A stretch of DNA of 64,000 nucleotides from Eurosta solidaginis. Lineage: Eukaryota > Arthropoda > Insecta > Diptera > Tephritidae. The stretch covers positions 254,324,978-254,388,977 of the forward strand of contig NC_090320.1 in the NCBI RefSeq assembly GCF_040869045.1, given 5' to 3'. Below the pieces are notes generated by a model. That model had not been told where the DNA came from. It did not search any database and worked only from the letters and a program-made list of their open reading frames with translations. The number at the start of each line of letters is the position of its first letter. Positions within the stretch are counted from its first letter, which is position 1. Shown one piece after another: positions 41,462-52,732 of this stretch. The translations under genes and the position numbers were made by a program.

Positions 41462-41757
41462 TATTGCAGCGAAGAGAGACCAGCTCTGTTCATGGTTCCT
41501 ACATGTGTGCGGATGTAAAACGCTGCGCAATATGCTTTTCCCGAGGCATCACAGAATCCGTGGATTTAGTTGTCTTGCCCTGGAACGACATTAACCCATT
41601 GGGAGATTTCGATGTGGCAAATGGCTTGCAGATTTTCTGCGAAATGTTGCCATTTTGATAATGTTGCGGGCTTGGCGCTTTCCTCCCAATCGCTGCTATC
41701 CAGCCAGATTTCTTGGAGAAGCATCTTGGCTTGGATCATAACTGGCGACAGCCAACA
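41462..41757 (-). pseudogene. BEL/Pao retrotransposon pol fragment
   Basis: The minus frame reads AKMLLQEIWLDSSDWEE, SKWQHFAENLQAICHIEISQ, one stop, then IHGFCDASGKAYCAAFYIRT. The order L-Q-x-I-W...DW-x-x...W-x-x-F...L-x-x-I...I-x-R/Q-W...L-H-G-F-C-D-A-S-x-x-A-Y-x-A-x-x-Y is characteristic of the RNase H-proximal part of BEL/Pao polyproteins. Only ~95 codons remain. The right edge coincides with the insertion junction in family C. Confidence 0.82.
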
Positions 41758-42104
41758 TGAAATAATAATACTAAAAGCTAGAAAATAATTAGGTGGGTCC
41801 TAGGTACTAGTAATCACACTGCTCATCGTTGATTAGACAATTAAATAAAAGCGTTGGACGCGTAAAATTTCTATTGATAGTCATATATAAGACCAACTGA
41901 ACCTAAATCAGGTTATGCTACGCCTCACATTTTTATAAATTTCACACGCCAAAGGCTTTTATTTAATTGCCTGGCCAACGATCTAGATTGGTGGCGAGTG
42001 TGATTACTAGTACCTAGGACCTACCTAATTATTTTCTAGCTTTTAATATTATCATTATTTCATTTAAATATTGTTTTCAATAAAACCGTTTAACTTATAC
42101 AACT

Positions 42105-42235
42105 CTGCCATGAAAAGCTCTCAGTGAAAACCCAAACCCGTCCCGGCAATCTGTAAGAAAAATTTAAAGGAGCACCACGCAAATTGGAAGAGAAGCTCGG
42201 CATAAATCCCTTCGGAGGTTATCGCGTTTTACATT
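42105..42235 (+). mobile_element. tRNA-derived SINE, copy 6 (fragment)
   Basis: Begins CTGCCATGAAAAGCTCTCAG and skips the GCAGATGCCGTTCGG segment. It continues through CCCGTCCCGGCAATC and GAGAAGCTCGGC to CTTCGGAGGTTATCGCG with a T-rich tail. It directly abuts the right end of family C. Confidence 0.85.
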
Positions 42236-43164
42236 TTTTTTTGCATTTACAAATCTAATTATAAAATTATTTATTTACCAAAGCTCACTCCTAGGGTGAG
42301 AGGCTCCCCGAGTTTAATGGTAGTAATAGTGTAAGCATTATTCAGAGGGGCAATGAACCATTTTTTGTAAAAGCTATAAGTGCGGAAGTTCTAGATCTTA
42401 CTATATGAAAGCATAATATGTCACTAACTGGCGTTTCTCATGCGGGGTGTCAATTTCGGACCATAAACAAAATAAATCAACATAAGTCACTTTTCTGAGG
42501 ACAGGGGCCCATAGTTATGACCCATAAACTTAAGAAGAAAGCTGAACTACGGTACTCAGATAGTAAAACTACTTTCAATTAGACTTAACCCCAAGAAAAG
42601 ATACGTGTACAACATGATGAGTTTTGATGGAATAAAAGGCTTGGGTAGCTGAGGTGTCAAGTTAAGACGCCAATCACGGACGATTGGAGTCCATACAGAA
42701 TCGCTTTAACACTATACCACAAAAAATTTTAGAGAACTTAGAAGGCTATACAGAGAAAACATTGTGAGAGGATTAGTGATCTTCCAACAGCGATTTGACT
42801 CTAAGAAATCTCCATAACGATCACAGAAATGAAATTAGATCTATGAAAAAAGACTGATGGTCGCCTACAATAAGCAGCCGGAAGAGACATGCAAGCTCTG
42901 TATACTGTATACTAAACACGTTATCACACTCACATATAATGAGGTGCTTGTCGACCATTAGTGGAAGAAGGCAAAAAGTAACAGCAAAGGCCGGCACTAT
43001 GAAGCGAGTGCAATGTGACTTGTCTACTTTCCGCTCATTCAAATTACCTGTATTGGCTGTCGTCTATCCCTTTTTGTTACAGCAGTAAGAAAACCATATA
43101 AATTGGGACTAGTTTAACCCAAAAAGAGCATCGTCACTGCTCGGATCAGTTTCAAACATGTGTA
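42236..43164. other. Spacer, possibly degraded LINE
   Basis: No motif was clear. The stretch before 43165 may be an upstream part of the reverse transcriptase relic, but no translation supports it. Confidence 0.35.
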
Positions 43165-43570
43165 CAAAGTTTAAGATAGCTTTCGTACAAAATCCAGGGA
43201 AACCCGAACAACTACCCTCATCGTGTCGACCAATTAACCTCAGTTCGTCCACTCTAAAATGTATAGAGAAAATTTAAGATCAACACATTAAGAGGTTCAA
43301 ATTTAAGAGACTCGCTGGGTGTATGTATAAATGTTCCCATCAGTAAAAAGAAAATCCACGAAAACGGCTATTCATAGCCTCACGGAAAATATTGAAAAGG
43401 CTATGAAATCTAAAAATTTAGCCCTCTGCGCTTTAATCGACATCTGAGGGGCTTTCGATAACACGAAAAATAAATCTATCGAGCAATTATCATTCCCTGA
43501 GTGCTATCAATGCAAAATCGAAGAAAAAGCTGGGAGGGACACGGAGGCAATAACAAAGCAAGAAAAACTT
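43165..43570 (+). pseudogene. LINE reverse transcriptase fragment
   Basis: Islands on the plus strand read FVQNPGKPEQLPSSCRPINL (43180-43240; usual F-I-P-K-P-G-K...FRPISL), STLKCIEKI, and after a shift KTAIHSLTENIEKAMKSKNL with ALCALIDI, a stop, then GAFDNTKNKSIEQL. This matches reverse-transcriptase blocks 1-3 of Jockey-superfamily LINEs. The active-site block (x-A-D-D) is not seen. Confidence 0.68.
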
Positions 43571-44190
43571 GTTTCGCCTGCACTCGACTTTAGAGCAAAA
43601 TAGCAGGGCTTTCTACCAAATTGGTATACTGGATATTTAATACTGTCGTCATCGTTGATTGACACATACTCTTCTAGGCGATTTTAGCCGTTTCGTAACA
43701 ATTTCCCTGTTCTGCGATAATTGATGCCAATTTGGAGCACCGAGTGAGGTCAATTTTCCCTCCACATACCCCTGTCGCAAGTCAGTGAGGGCCTCCCCCT
43801 TCCACTGCTACAAAACTGCCGTGTCATCTAAAATACTTTCTAGGCCGCAGCCTGTTTGTCTATCCGCAAAGCATGACTTAACCAGCGAAGCCTTTGTGAT
43901 TTTATTCACTGCACTATCGTCATATCTGCGTAAAGCTCATAGAGCTCTTGAATATACATCCTACTTACCGTCGGCATCAACGACGTTATTATAAATCTTC
44001 CGGAAATTTTCTCTCGAACACTCCAGGAGCCATCTGATCTTCTGTCAACTCCGTCCATGATTCCGAGCCATATATCAATACAAGTATGATATGCGACTTG
44101 TAGCGCGTGAATCTTATTCATCGGGAGAAGACTTTACTTTTCAATTACCCACTAAGTTCAAAGTAGCACTTGTTGACAAGAGTTATTCTC
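43571..44190. other. Spacer, nothing recognised
   Basis: A short frame at 43785-43994 reads in the sense expected of antisense LINE sequence, but no family motif can be picked out. No other feature was supported. Confidence 0.35.
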
Positions 44191-44194
44191 CGTT

Positions 44195-44330
44195 TTATTT
44201 CTAAGCTGGTGATTGTTACCGGAACGTACCGAATCTATATCCGACTATCGACATCGATAACACTTTCCATAACTTTCGGAGGATATGTTTATCGCTTCAG
44301 CAGCAATAACAACAACAACCGAGAGAAATA
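44195..44330 (+). mobile_element. Retroposon tail with 3' hairpin, copy 2
   Basis: TGTTACCGGAACGTACCGAA, ATCGACATCGATAACACT, a weakened stem (44262-44268 with 44278-44284) and TTTATCG then AACAACAACAAC follow the order of the copies at 39717 and 46535. The tail (44310-44320) supports retroposition. Confidence 0.65.
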
Positions 44331-45785
44331 TGTTTCCGCTGCACAGCTACTTCGTCACTTTGAAGTTTGCTTTCAACGAGCAGGTGTGAGGGCTGAGTGA
44401 ATCAGTTATTAGCTCTCTCTTTTGTGATCAACTTTCCGATCATTCTTGTATAATTTTTTTGTATTTCTTTCTACTATATATAATAGGATTATTTCACAGC
44501 ATGCCATACTAAATATTATTTTCATGCAATATGTTGGGATATTTTAATGTAAACGTGTATGCTCTTAAATATTTACGTACTAAATTAGTGTGGTCGCCCC
44601 AAGGGACATTTAACCACAAGCGCTGACTTCATGTAGGGAAATTCTTTGTTTGCACAACAAATTCGAAACCATTAAAGAAACAAAAAAATCAAATAACTGG
44701 CAGTAATGACCATCCCTTAGCACCTAATGTTATATGCACAGTTAGCTAAATTTAAGAACTTCTCCACATAAACATCTACATTACGAAAGGTAAAAAACAC
44801 AGATGGTTTAGTGATTTTTGTATAGGCCTTACCTAAATGAGTAGCTGACGGAGCATTTGTGAAACTAAACCAATGTAATGGAACATTTAATACGAATTTT
44901 CTACCTTCGTTACGGTCAGTTAGTGGGAGAGGTCTTTGGTCTTTGTGTTCTTATGATGGCCATAGAAGCTCACGTTAATTTTAACAACCTGCTCATGCTT
45001 ATATAATGACACGTGATGGCAAATAAAAAAGGCAAAATGTTGTGCTTGTGTCGTTGGTCAAAGGTAGATGAGAGGTTAGAACGCATTAAGATATGTTTAT
45101 ATGTGCGTGTGAGTATATCAGATTTGTGTTTGCTTGTCTTAGCTTGAAAGAGTTCAAATGGGTTGAAGGTTGACTTGATATATATATTTTTTGTTGATGT
45201 CAAACAAAGTTAGGTAATATTAATTTTGAAAAACTGAATAAGAATTTTTGTAGTTTTTGTATTTTAATAAATAAAATGTTCCTGAATTAAGGCGTTCATC
45301 AATAGACGAAGTATTCGAGCTGTCTTGCAGCCTGTCACTGAAGCATAATGTGAAAGACAGGCAAACGAATAGCTTGTGTTACCGTCCCATGTTGTCGAAT
45401 GGCAAGGATTATGTATGAGCTTTATGATAAATTGATCAGGCAAGAAGCTTAAGATATTTCATCAACAGCTAGAAGGTTTGAAGCACTACGGTGATTGGAA
45501 CTCTTTAGAGTTAGCGGAGTACTTTGTAAAACATCGATGGGATGAAGGATAAAAGCTTGTGAGTTCAGAAGAGAATCATCATATAAGGCTCGTGTGTAAT
45601 TATATTAAACATAGAAGGATCAAAGCTAGACATGAGTATAGACGAGATTCAAATATAAGATGCCTAACTAGTGTTGGTTGGAATAATAGGTATAATACCC
45701 TCAAATTTTACGGGAAACGGATTATTTCACGCCCTGTGACCTAGTTATGGGTGCCGAAGAGTGCTAAGAGTACCCTCCCCCCTCT
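44331..45785. other. Spacer, nothing recognised
   Basis: AT-rich DNA without recognisable element termini. A 61-codon frame at 45559 has no domain. Confidence 0.4.
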
Positions 45786-45789
45786 CCCC

Positions 45790-46125
45790 AGTGGCTAAGG
45801 GGGCTTAGAATATACGCGAGGCAGGTATGCCTGTCGTAAGAGGCGACTAAAATACCGAATTGATTCAAGAAGTGGTGTAGCGCAACCCTTTCAAAGGGTT
45901 TCCAGCGCAATATATAGCTACTCCAACCCAGTTTTCAACCTCAGCTTCCCGTGGCGAATCCTGTTTCTATAACAGCCGTAGCCCCTCATGGATCTAGATG
46001 GTTTGAAGGCGGGATGGCCTACAAGATTTTATGTGTTCATACAAAAACGTTCCCTTGATGCTCGGGCTAGTAACTGAATGGTTATTGCTAACGGAAAGTA
46101 CCGAATCAACATCTATATCACTGCA
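45790..46125 (+). mobile_element. Retroposon fragment upstream of hairpin-tail family
   Basis: Contains GGTATGCCTGTCGTAAGAGG, GTGTAGCGCAACCCTTTCAA, CTCCAACCCAGTTTTCAACC and GGGATGGCCTA. Near 46080 it resumes with GGTTATTGCTAACGGAAAGT, a decayed form of the TGCTTGTTACCGGAACGTAC block. It appears to be a longer member of the family whose 3' end is seen at 39717, 44195, 46535 and 63370. Confidence 0.5.
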
Positions 46126-46379
46126 TTATCAGAGCATGTTTGATATTTTCAAATATTGTATATATCTATTTTTAAAACGGGCATAGTAGTCGTCCGATTT
46201 CGCGTACTTTAACTAACGATGGCAGTTAAAAACCAATAAATATATATACATAGCTAATTTCAATAAGATATCTCACAATCTACTCAAGTTATCTTGTTTT
46301 CAGACAGAAATACGAATAAAATTAATATATTTTGTGAGCTTTGCTTAGCTGACTTTTATATAGTCGAACGAGCGATTCA

Positions 46380-46635
46380 AAGGGTTGATAAGTGCAACCC
46401 GCAGCTTTCGCCAACTAACGCAAAATCGGCCTTCTTTATATCGCATATTAGGTCCTATCGCGCCTTTTATCCATTGGGGATGGCCTAGCTGTGGCCATGG
46501 TATATCGTTCCCGAGATGGTCTTGCTTTTACCTTAATGGTGCTTGTTACCGGAACGCCAAAGTACCATCAACATCGATAATACTCCGCACAACCTTCGGG
46601 GAGTGTGTTATCGCCACAACAACAACAAGTAAATA
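46380..46635 (+). mobile_element. Retroposon with 3' hairpin and (CAA)n, copy 3
   Basis: The body includes GGGGATGGCCTAGC and TTCCCGAGATGGTC. CCTTAATGGTGCTTGTTACC follows, then GATAA (46576-46580), ACTCC (46582-46586), a loop CAACCTTCG, GGAGT (46600-46604) and TTATC (46608-46612). That forms a two-part stem, followed by a CAACAACAACAAG tail. It is non-coding. Confidence 0.68.
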
Positions 46636-46744
46636 TATGGTTTAAGATATACAAAAATTATAGTTACATCTTCGCTTTGTGGGTAACAACACTGCATCTT
46701 TGTGGATGTGTGTGTGCTTATAATTTAAATATGGGCAAACATAT
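46636..46744. other. Short spacer
   Basis: Nothing recognised between the retroposon tail and the inverted-repeat element to the right. Confidence 0.4.
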
Positions 46745-47168
46745 TAGGGGGACTCATGTAACCGTATAAATGCCTTATAAATTGTGTAAACGTATAAATT
46801 TATCTAGTTTACGCACGAGCTGTCAAATTTTGTATGAAAAATCATTTACACAATTTGTATAAATTTACGCGCACATTTCATTGTGTAAACGCGGTAAACT
46901 CAAAGGAATGCAACCTTGCAGACATTACAGACGGCATTTTCATCAAAAATCTCCAACATCAGCAAGTAAAGGCGTTTTAGTTTTGATTTTTCACTTAATC
47001 TTTGTATTTTTTAATTTGTATAACAATCAAAAAGAATTTTTTCGAAATAATACAGCTGTAAAACAATCAAGTTTATCAAGAGTATTACTAGGTGCGTTCA
47101 TATAACCGCGTGTGTAAATGGACATAATTTTACACCTTATAAGTTTATATGCTATCATGAGTCCCCTA
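46745..47168. mobile_element. MITE with TAGGGG(G)ACTCATG ends
   Basis: The left end TAGGGGGACTCATG and right end CATGAGTCCCCTA are inverted repeats differing by one G. Inside, CTTATAA, TGTGTAAA and TATAAATTTA words are repeated in inverted order. The 424-bp interior is AT-rich and non-coding. No reliable target duplication was identified, so no superfamily is assigned. Confidence 0.6.
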
Positions 47169-49379
47169 TTATAATAGCTTAATGATAAATATTTGGGTTA
47201 AACATAAAACGAATACAAAATCAGAGCGTATGTCAGCTTGTATTGCTATAAACTCTAAGTGTATGCCACTGCGTATGAGCAACTTAAATATGCCAATACT
47301 CACATGTGTATGAGCTGCTATATAAAATTTTGTTTATGTGTATGTAATTATATGTGTATGTCCTTTGATCGTAGAGCAACGAGTTTTTGGCAAACCTCAA
47401 AATTTTCCGTAATAAAAGCTATTAAAATTTTGCATGAATATATTTTGCTTTCATATTTCTTTTTGAAATTAAGGTAAAATAATGAAAGAATTATGTAAAT
47501 GATATACATACATATATATGAACACGTTTGAATACGAATAATATTCATGCACTTAATATTGCAACTTGAATATACAAAAATACATATTTAAATATGTATT
47601 TTCATAGTTAATTTTAGGGCAATGCCGTAGTGAAAAAGCTTACAAAAAGTGTAGTCACGTTCGGTTGCTTTAATTATTTCGTATTTTTTGCTGCTTACAT
47701 AAGTTAAAAGGGACCCAAACTGTTATTACTTTATAAAAGTCCTGCGGAAAAACTTTTTCTGGACATTTAATTTTTTAAATACCAAAATAAAAATTAAATT
47801 CGGACTTTTAATTTTTGAAGACAGAATTAAAGTCTAAAATCCATCTTTTTTTAACAGAAAGCAGGTAAGTAAATTTCAAGGCAATATCCTGATAGGATAA
47901 AACTTTATGGCAAAAAACTGGGTCATGTTTACTATGAAAAACGATAAGTATAGTACTACAAGATATGGTTATGGTTTTTCAATGACATATTTCTAGCATT
48001 AGTAAAAAAAAAATTTGAAAGTGTTCCTACAGGTTTCAATTTCAGATATTAAGGAGAATCGACTTGTGAAAAATTCATACCATTTATGTTAACCCTTTCT
48101 TAGTATGTAGCCGAACTGCTATTCTATCCTTGAATTATAAAATTCCGGACTTAACTTTTATTTTCGGACTTATAAAGTATAATTCCCTATTTGAATTTTT
48201 TTTTGTAACTTTTGTTTGTAAGAATAAAACCTGAAAATGCTATGGATAACTCTGGTGTGCCATAAACTTTCACCTAGGACCAGGAATCCATTTAAAAATT
48301 CATTTTTTGAGTCGAGAAAATACGGGTCAAAAATAGTAATAGGCAAAAGTTTATGAGATCACGGGGTACTAATTTGAAACCTGTATAGTCATTTAAAAGT
48401 TTATGTTACTTATTCCAACAATTTTTCATAGCAAAACTGAAACAAACTCTCATAGTACAGTACTTATACCTTTCCAAAGTAAACTTGCCACTGTTGTTCC
48501 CCATAAAGTTTGATCCAATTGAGATATTGCCTTGAAATTAGACAAGCCGTTATCTACTGAAACAAGAAAATTTCTGTAGGAAAAAAATTCGTCTCATTTG
48601 GATGTACCGTTCCTTAGTTATGGAATCGAACTTTTATGCCGTCCTCAAAGGGACAAAAAACAAAAAAAAAAATCGCTTTCAAAATGGGTCCCTGGTCCAA
48701 ACTATGAAAACATATACAAATTTGCAAGCCCGTTTATTTAGATGCAAACATTTATAATTGTGTACATGCCGATGATGCTGTAGTGTATTTATATTTGTAC
48801 GTAGCTTTACGATGTTTGCGTGTTCATTTCTATTTAGCAAATTTTCTTAAATCTGTTAACCAAAGCTTGAGCATCGCGGTTTGTTAAGCAATCAACTTAA
48901 TTACCTTTAGTTGACGTTAATGTTGTCACGTTTGTATGAGCTTATATAATTCCTTTTTAAATTCAGCGATACTTACGGACATGGAATTATAACTTTGGCA
49001 ACATAACAATGTAAAAAAATTTGTATAGATATTGAGCATTAAATATTAATATATCACGCTTAAATTTTAAACTCTATGAAGTCTCTAACTTTGGGCGGTC
49101 GGCCATTTGGCTCTTCTTCTTCGAATTGAAAACAGAAAATAGCTTAAAAATTTTTACCCAATAAAAAGGAGAGGCTAACTGTACTACATAATTCCGAGAG
49201 ACCTCGCTAATCAAATTGCTTAGTACATTGGTGAATACAATATTATTACTAGGCCTCGATTTAGTGTGACCTTTATTCAGACCTATTGTGCTTGACATTT
49301 TAGCCTTTAAGCCCACATAACGGAAAGTTAAGTTCTTAACTCCCAGTTAACCTTACATGAGGGGTTAAACTCGTAGTGA
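47169..49379. other. Spacer, possible unknown repeat
   Basis: GGGACCCA at ~47710 and TGGGTCCC at ~48684 are inverted, and the stretch between has several TCGGACTT/AAGTCCG words. An unrecognised element of ~1 kb is therefore possible. No gene was found. ATGTATGTTAT-like runs flank it. Confidence 0.3.
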
Positions 49380-49990
49380 GAGTTTGTAGGTCATCTCTGC
49401 TTTGGTTAATTAGTTTGGCTAAAACTCTCGTCGCAGGAAGTATTTTCAATGTGTGCCTTTGTGAGTCCACAAAATCATTCTAGTCTGTTTGACTAGGTAT
49501 TCTGCACGTTCATTACTTTTATGTTCCTGATGCCCGGGAAACCAATCTTACAAAACCTTGTTTTTGGCTTCCATATCATTTAGGATACCTATGCATTTCT
49601 CCACTTGCATAGAAGTAACCTTGTAAGACTGCAAGGTACGCAAGGATGTCGGGCTTTCAGAAGTAATCATAGCTCCCCTCGAGGACAAGCCCGTTTTAGA
49701 CATTCGCTAACGTAACTTTCTATTGCATGGATTTTTGCCTTAAAAGAAGTGTCATTGTATAATATTGGTATCGACCTCTTGAAGTTTGCTTCACAAATAC
49801 CAGTTCCAGTTTTTCCATCGTGAAATTTTTAACCGTTCATAAAATAGACTTTGAGACAGGCTTGGCATATTTATTCCCTCTTTCCCAAAAGTTGTGTCCA
49901 AAATGCACCTCAAAATCCCGTTTGGCCCTGCGTGTGGGGTTCATTGCATTGCGTAGTTGCAACAGGAGATTTTATATTTATTTTCAAACT
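49380..49990 (-). pseudogene. LINE RNase H relic
   Basis: The minus frame reads DGKTGTGICEANFKRSIPIL (~49830), FKAKIHAIESYV, TSESPTSLRTLQSYKVTSMQ (~49670) and LNDMEAKNKVL, then after a stop DWFPGHQEHKSNERAEYLVK (~49520). This follows the RNase H order TDGS-x-T-G-x-G...A-E-I-x-A-I...S-x-S-x-x-x-L-x-x-L...W-x-P-G-H-x-x...N-E-x-A-D. Catalytic residues are partly lost. Confidence 0.62.
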
Positions 49991-50870
49991 TTTTTCATAT
50001 GTACGTTCATGGTTTAGCTCTTTAGCTAAGTGATATTTTGAATTCATAGTGCAGCGAGTGTTGCCTCTTCCTTTGTTACAATAGGCAATGTACGTTAGTT
50101 AGGGCACTTAGTGCACCATCACACTCATTATGCCCATACAAATCACTCGATGCAGTTTGCTTCCTTTTGATATTATTGCTTTTTGCGTCGTCTACTGCTA
50201 CTAAACTAAGGAAGCGTTGGTGATTATTGTGTTCACAATAGTGCTAAACGTCTAGTATACAAATTTGGGAGATAGCTCCCACGTTTTTTCAAAGAGTCAT
50301 ATAGTCGAAGCGTAGAAATCTTTTATTGCTTTGTTGAAGGTAGCATCCAGAAGTTGCATTCTACGTGAGAGCTCTGTTCAGGTATATTGTTTCCATTGCA
50401 AGTCTGATTTTAGTGTCATCTAGAGATGTTTATGGAATTGATAGTTGTATTCTACTGATAAAGGGCATTAGGGCAAATCTGTTAGTATTAGTAGTTAGTC
50501 AGTTGATACCACACCAGCTTTCTATGACGCGCAGGGCTTTTTGCATGCGTTTGGATATTGCTTCCTCTTACATTCTTGTGATGCAGTTCATTATGTTATC
50601 TGCACACCCTTGTGTGGCAAATTCGTTGGATTACGGTAACCGAAGGAGGTCATGTTTAACTATAGTTCACAAGAGATTAGAGAGTACACCCTTTTGAAGG
50701 CATCTTCAAATAGCCGAATTGACTCTCTTGTCTCTACCAGCTCAAGACTGATTTTTCTTCTCTTCAGCATGGATTGCACCCAGCGAATGTTTATTGGGCA
50801 TATATTCTAGCTTGTTCGATACCTTTAATTGCTTAAATTACAAATCGTTTTAAAAGAAGCATACATATAA
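49991..50870. other. Probable upstream part of the LINE relic
   Basis: The minus strand keeps LINE-like composition to about 50720, but no motif can be named. Short plus-strand frames at 49820-50017 and 50365-50697 appear to be antisense shadows. Confidence 0.35.
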
Positions 50871-51403
50871 TTATATTCAGCTGAAGAGAGCTCACAGAGT
50901 ATATTCATTTTGTTCGCATAACTGTACCCCGAAACGGCATAAACTAATCGCAACTTACATAGACTTCTATATATCAAAATGATGTTTGCAAAAAAAGAAT
51001 TAATTTAGCCATGTCGGTCTGCCCGTCCGTTCATAAACAGGATAACTTGCGTAAATATTGATGTATCTTAATGAAGTGTGGTATATAAGTTCCTGGGCAC
51101 TAATCTCAGATCGCTATTTAAAATGAACAAAATCGGGATATAACCACGCCCAGTTTTTCGATATCGAGAATTTCGAAAAACCAATAAAGTGTGATAATTC
51201 ATTACCAAAGACGGATAAAGAGATGAAGCTTGGTAGGTGGGTTGACCTTATGACGAAGAATAGAAAATTAGTATAATTTTGGACAATGAGCGTGGCACAG
51301 CCCACTTTTAATAGAAGGTAATTTACAAGTTTTGGCAAGCTGTAATTTGGCAGGTGAGTATGTAATGTTCGGTTGCACCCGAACTTAGCCTTCCTTACCT
51401 GCT
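50871..51403 (+). mobile_element. Family A (DINE/HINE-like) element, short copy
   Basis: Begins TATTCAGCTGAAGAGAGCTC, with modules GTCTGCCCGTCCGTTC and ACCACGCCCAGTTTTTCGAT. It ends AATGTTCGGTTGCACCCGAA and CTTAGCCTTCCTTACCTGC. Orientation is as at 20386, without the tandem repeats. It is internally deleted and non-coding. Confidence 0.8.
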
Positions 51404-52529
51404 TTTATTGGTAATACTTTCTGAATTAAGGATTTTCTCCTGAAAACCTGTCAGTCAAACTTTATTGCTACTATTCTTCAAATCTTGTAGTTTCACCCCT
51501 ATGATAATACTCTGTTTTGTAAAAATGGATCCGGATTTCCAGCTGCTTTCATCTAGTGTTCATTTTTGCATCATATAAACTTAACTAAAAAAAAAAAAAA
51601 AATAGTTGTAAAAATTTGCATACAAAAATCGCATTTGTCACTCATTTCAGATAAGTCAGTCATAAAATACCACGAAAATACGAATGCAAAATCGAAATGC
51701 TTACGTAGATACACTCTAAAGATTCTACAATACAGTTCATTTCAAGACTTTATACAAAAACCCTCTAATAGACATACAATACAATGAATCGGCTAAACGG
51801 CGTTGGCAGCTTCATAAATGTATCCTTTCAATCAACACAGACAATCTGCACACGTCAATCAACAGAAGATCCAAGATGAAAGTGATATAAAAAGAGGGAA
51901 GCTCAAAATAGATTAGAACCACGAAAGAGACCAACAAGCACTGATGTACAAGAACATACATACATACCAACATACATACCAGCTGGCCAGCCAGATAGTG
52001 AAGGGAATAACAAAATTGCAATTCCAAATAAAGCTCGTTCGATGCAATTGACGTTGTGTCGAATTATTTAGCTCAAATAAGAGAGAGTGGTGAGACTGTG
52101 AATGAAAATTTTGGCAAAGCTGTAAATGTCTAAAATGCAGAAAAAATGCAAAAAGTAGCACAATAAAAGGAGCAAAAATAATAATGCGCCATATATGGCA
52201 ATAACTTTTTTCCAACCGCTACCAACTCTGTTGTATGTGTCTTCGTTTTATATGCTGCTCTTGCCAAGTGCATCAAGCCATGCAAAAAAGCGAGGGATCA
52301 ACATCAAAAGAGCTTATAAAGCGGCAGATTGATTGAAGATCAACTGGAGGTATGCCACAATTGACATGACGAAAGCCAAAATAGTGAATGTATTTCAAGC
52401 TACATATACACACACACAATTACAAGCAACAGCATATGTGTATGTTTTTTCATATATACGTATATGTGTGCAATCCTCTGTTATCATGTTAATTTTTCTT
52501 TTTTGACAGTACTATGGCACCTTACTATT
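51404..52529. other. Low-repeat region upstream of a promoter candidate
   Basis: An A-tract (51587-51602) and ACATACATACCAACATACAT runs (51955-51980) occur. No element ends were recognised. It leads into the TATA-Inr pair at 52530 and may be host upstream sequence. Confidence 0.35.
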
Positions 52530-52567
52530 TATAAAAAGCTAAGAGTCCTCAACTCCGCTCAGTTTAT
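52530..52567 (+). promoter_or_regulatory. TATA-Inr core promoter candidate
   Basis: TATAAAAAG starts at 52530 and CTCAGTTTA has its initiator A at 52561, a spacing of exactly 31 bp. Both elements match fly consensus (TATAAAA; TCAGTT). The flanks do not resemble the LTRs or other repeats here. A leader with a short upstream frame and a splice-donor-linked start codon follow, making this the best-supported promoter in the window. Confidence 0.42.
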
Positions 52568-52732
52568 TTAAGCAAAGCTGACAAGGAAACCAAAAAACTT
52601 GGCAGTTGACGCCAAAGCAATGTTAACTGGAAGCAACTAAATAGAAAGAAAATTTAAAAGCATATATATACAATTCCAACACAGTGAACAAGTTTGTGAT
52701 AAAGCTTAAAAAATAAATATGTTAGAACGTGT
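52561..52732 (+). other. Candidate first exon of an unknown gene
   Basis: If transcription starts at 52561, the leader holds one upstream ATG at 52619 with a six-codon frame, then AATAAATATG at ~52715. ATG TTA GAA CGT is followed at once by GTAAGT, a consensus 5' splice site. A first exon that codes only a few residues before an intron is common in fly genes, cuticle-protein genes included. No second exon was recognised, and a LINE fragment at 52981 would lie in the intron. Unspliced, the frame stops after 10 codons. Confidence 0.28.

Larger units (their letters stand above)
39918..42096 (+). mobile_element. Family C element, copy 2, interrupted
   Basis: The left end is TTAAACGGTTTTATTTAGG. 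It is followed by seven ~117-bp repeats (40080-40870) carrying CCGCTAGGTGGCGCAAGGAT variants, a linker with GGGGTTGGAGGAGGGACAAG (40895), and a palindromic end from 41101 to 42096 that finishes AATAAAACCGTTTAACTT. The left palindrome arm is broken after ~35 bp by a ~620-bp insertion (41136-41757). The arm resumes at ATGAAATAATAATAC, as shown by the uninterrupted arms at 17541 and 17926. Confidence 0.78.

Noticed and set aside
45559..45744. A 61-codon Arg/His-rich frame
   Set aside because: No promoter, splice or domain evidence. Length and composition are expected by chance in this sequence.
47640..48700. A possible ~1-kb inverted-repeat transposon with GGGACCCA ends
   Set aside because: Only eight terminal bases pair convincingly and no target duplication or second copy was seen, so it is mentioned only as a possibility in the spacer description.
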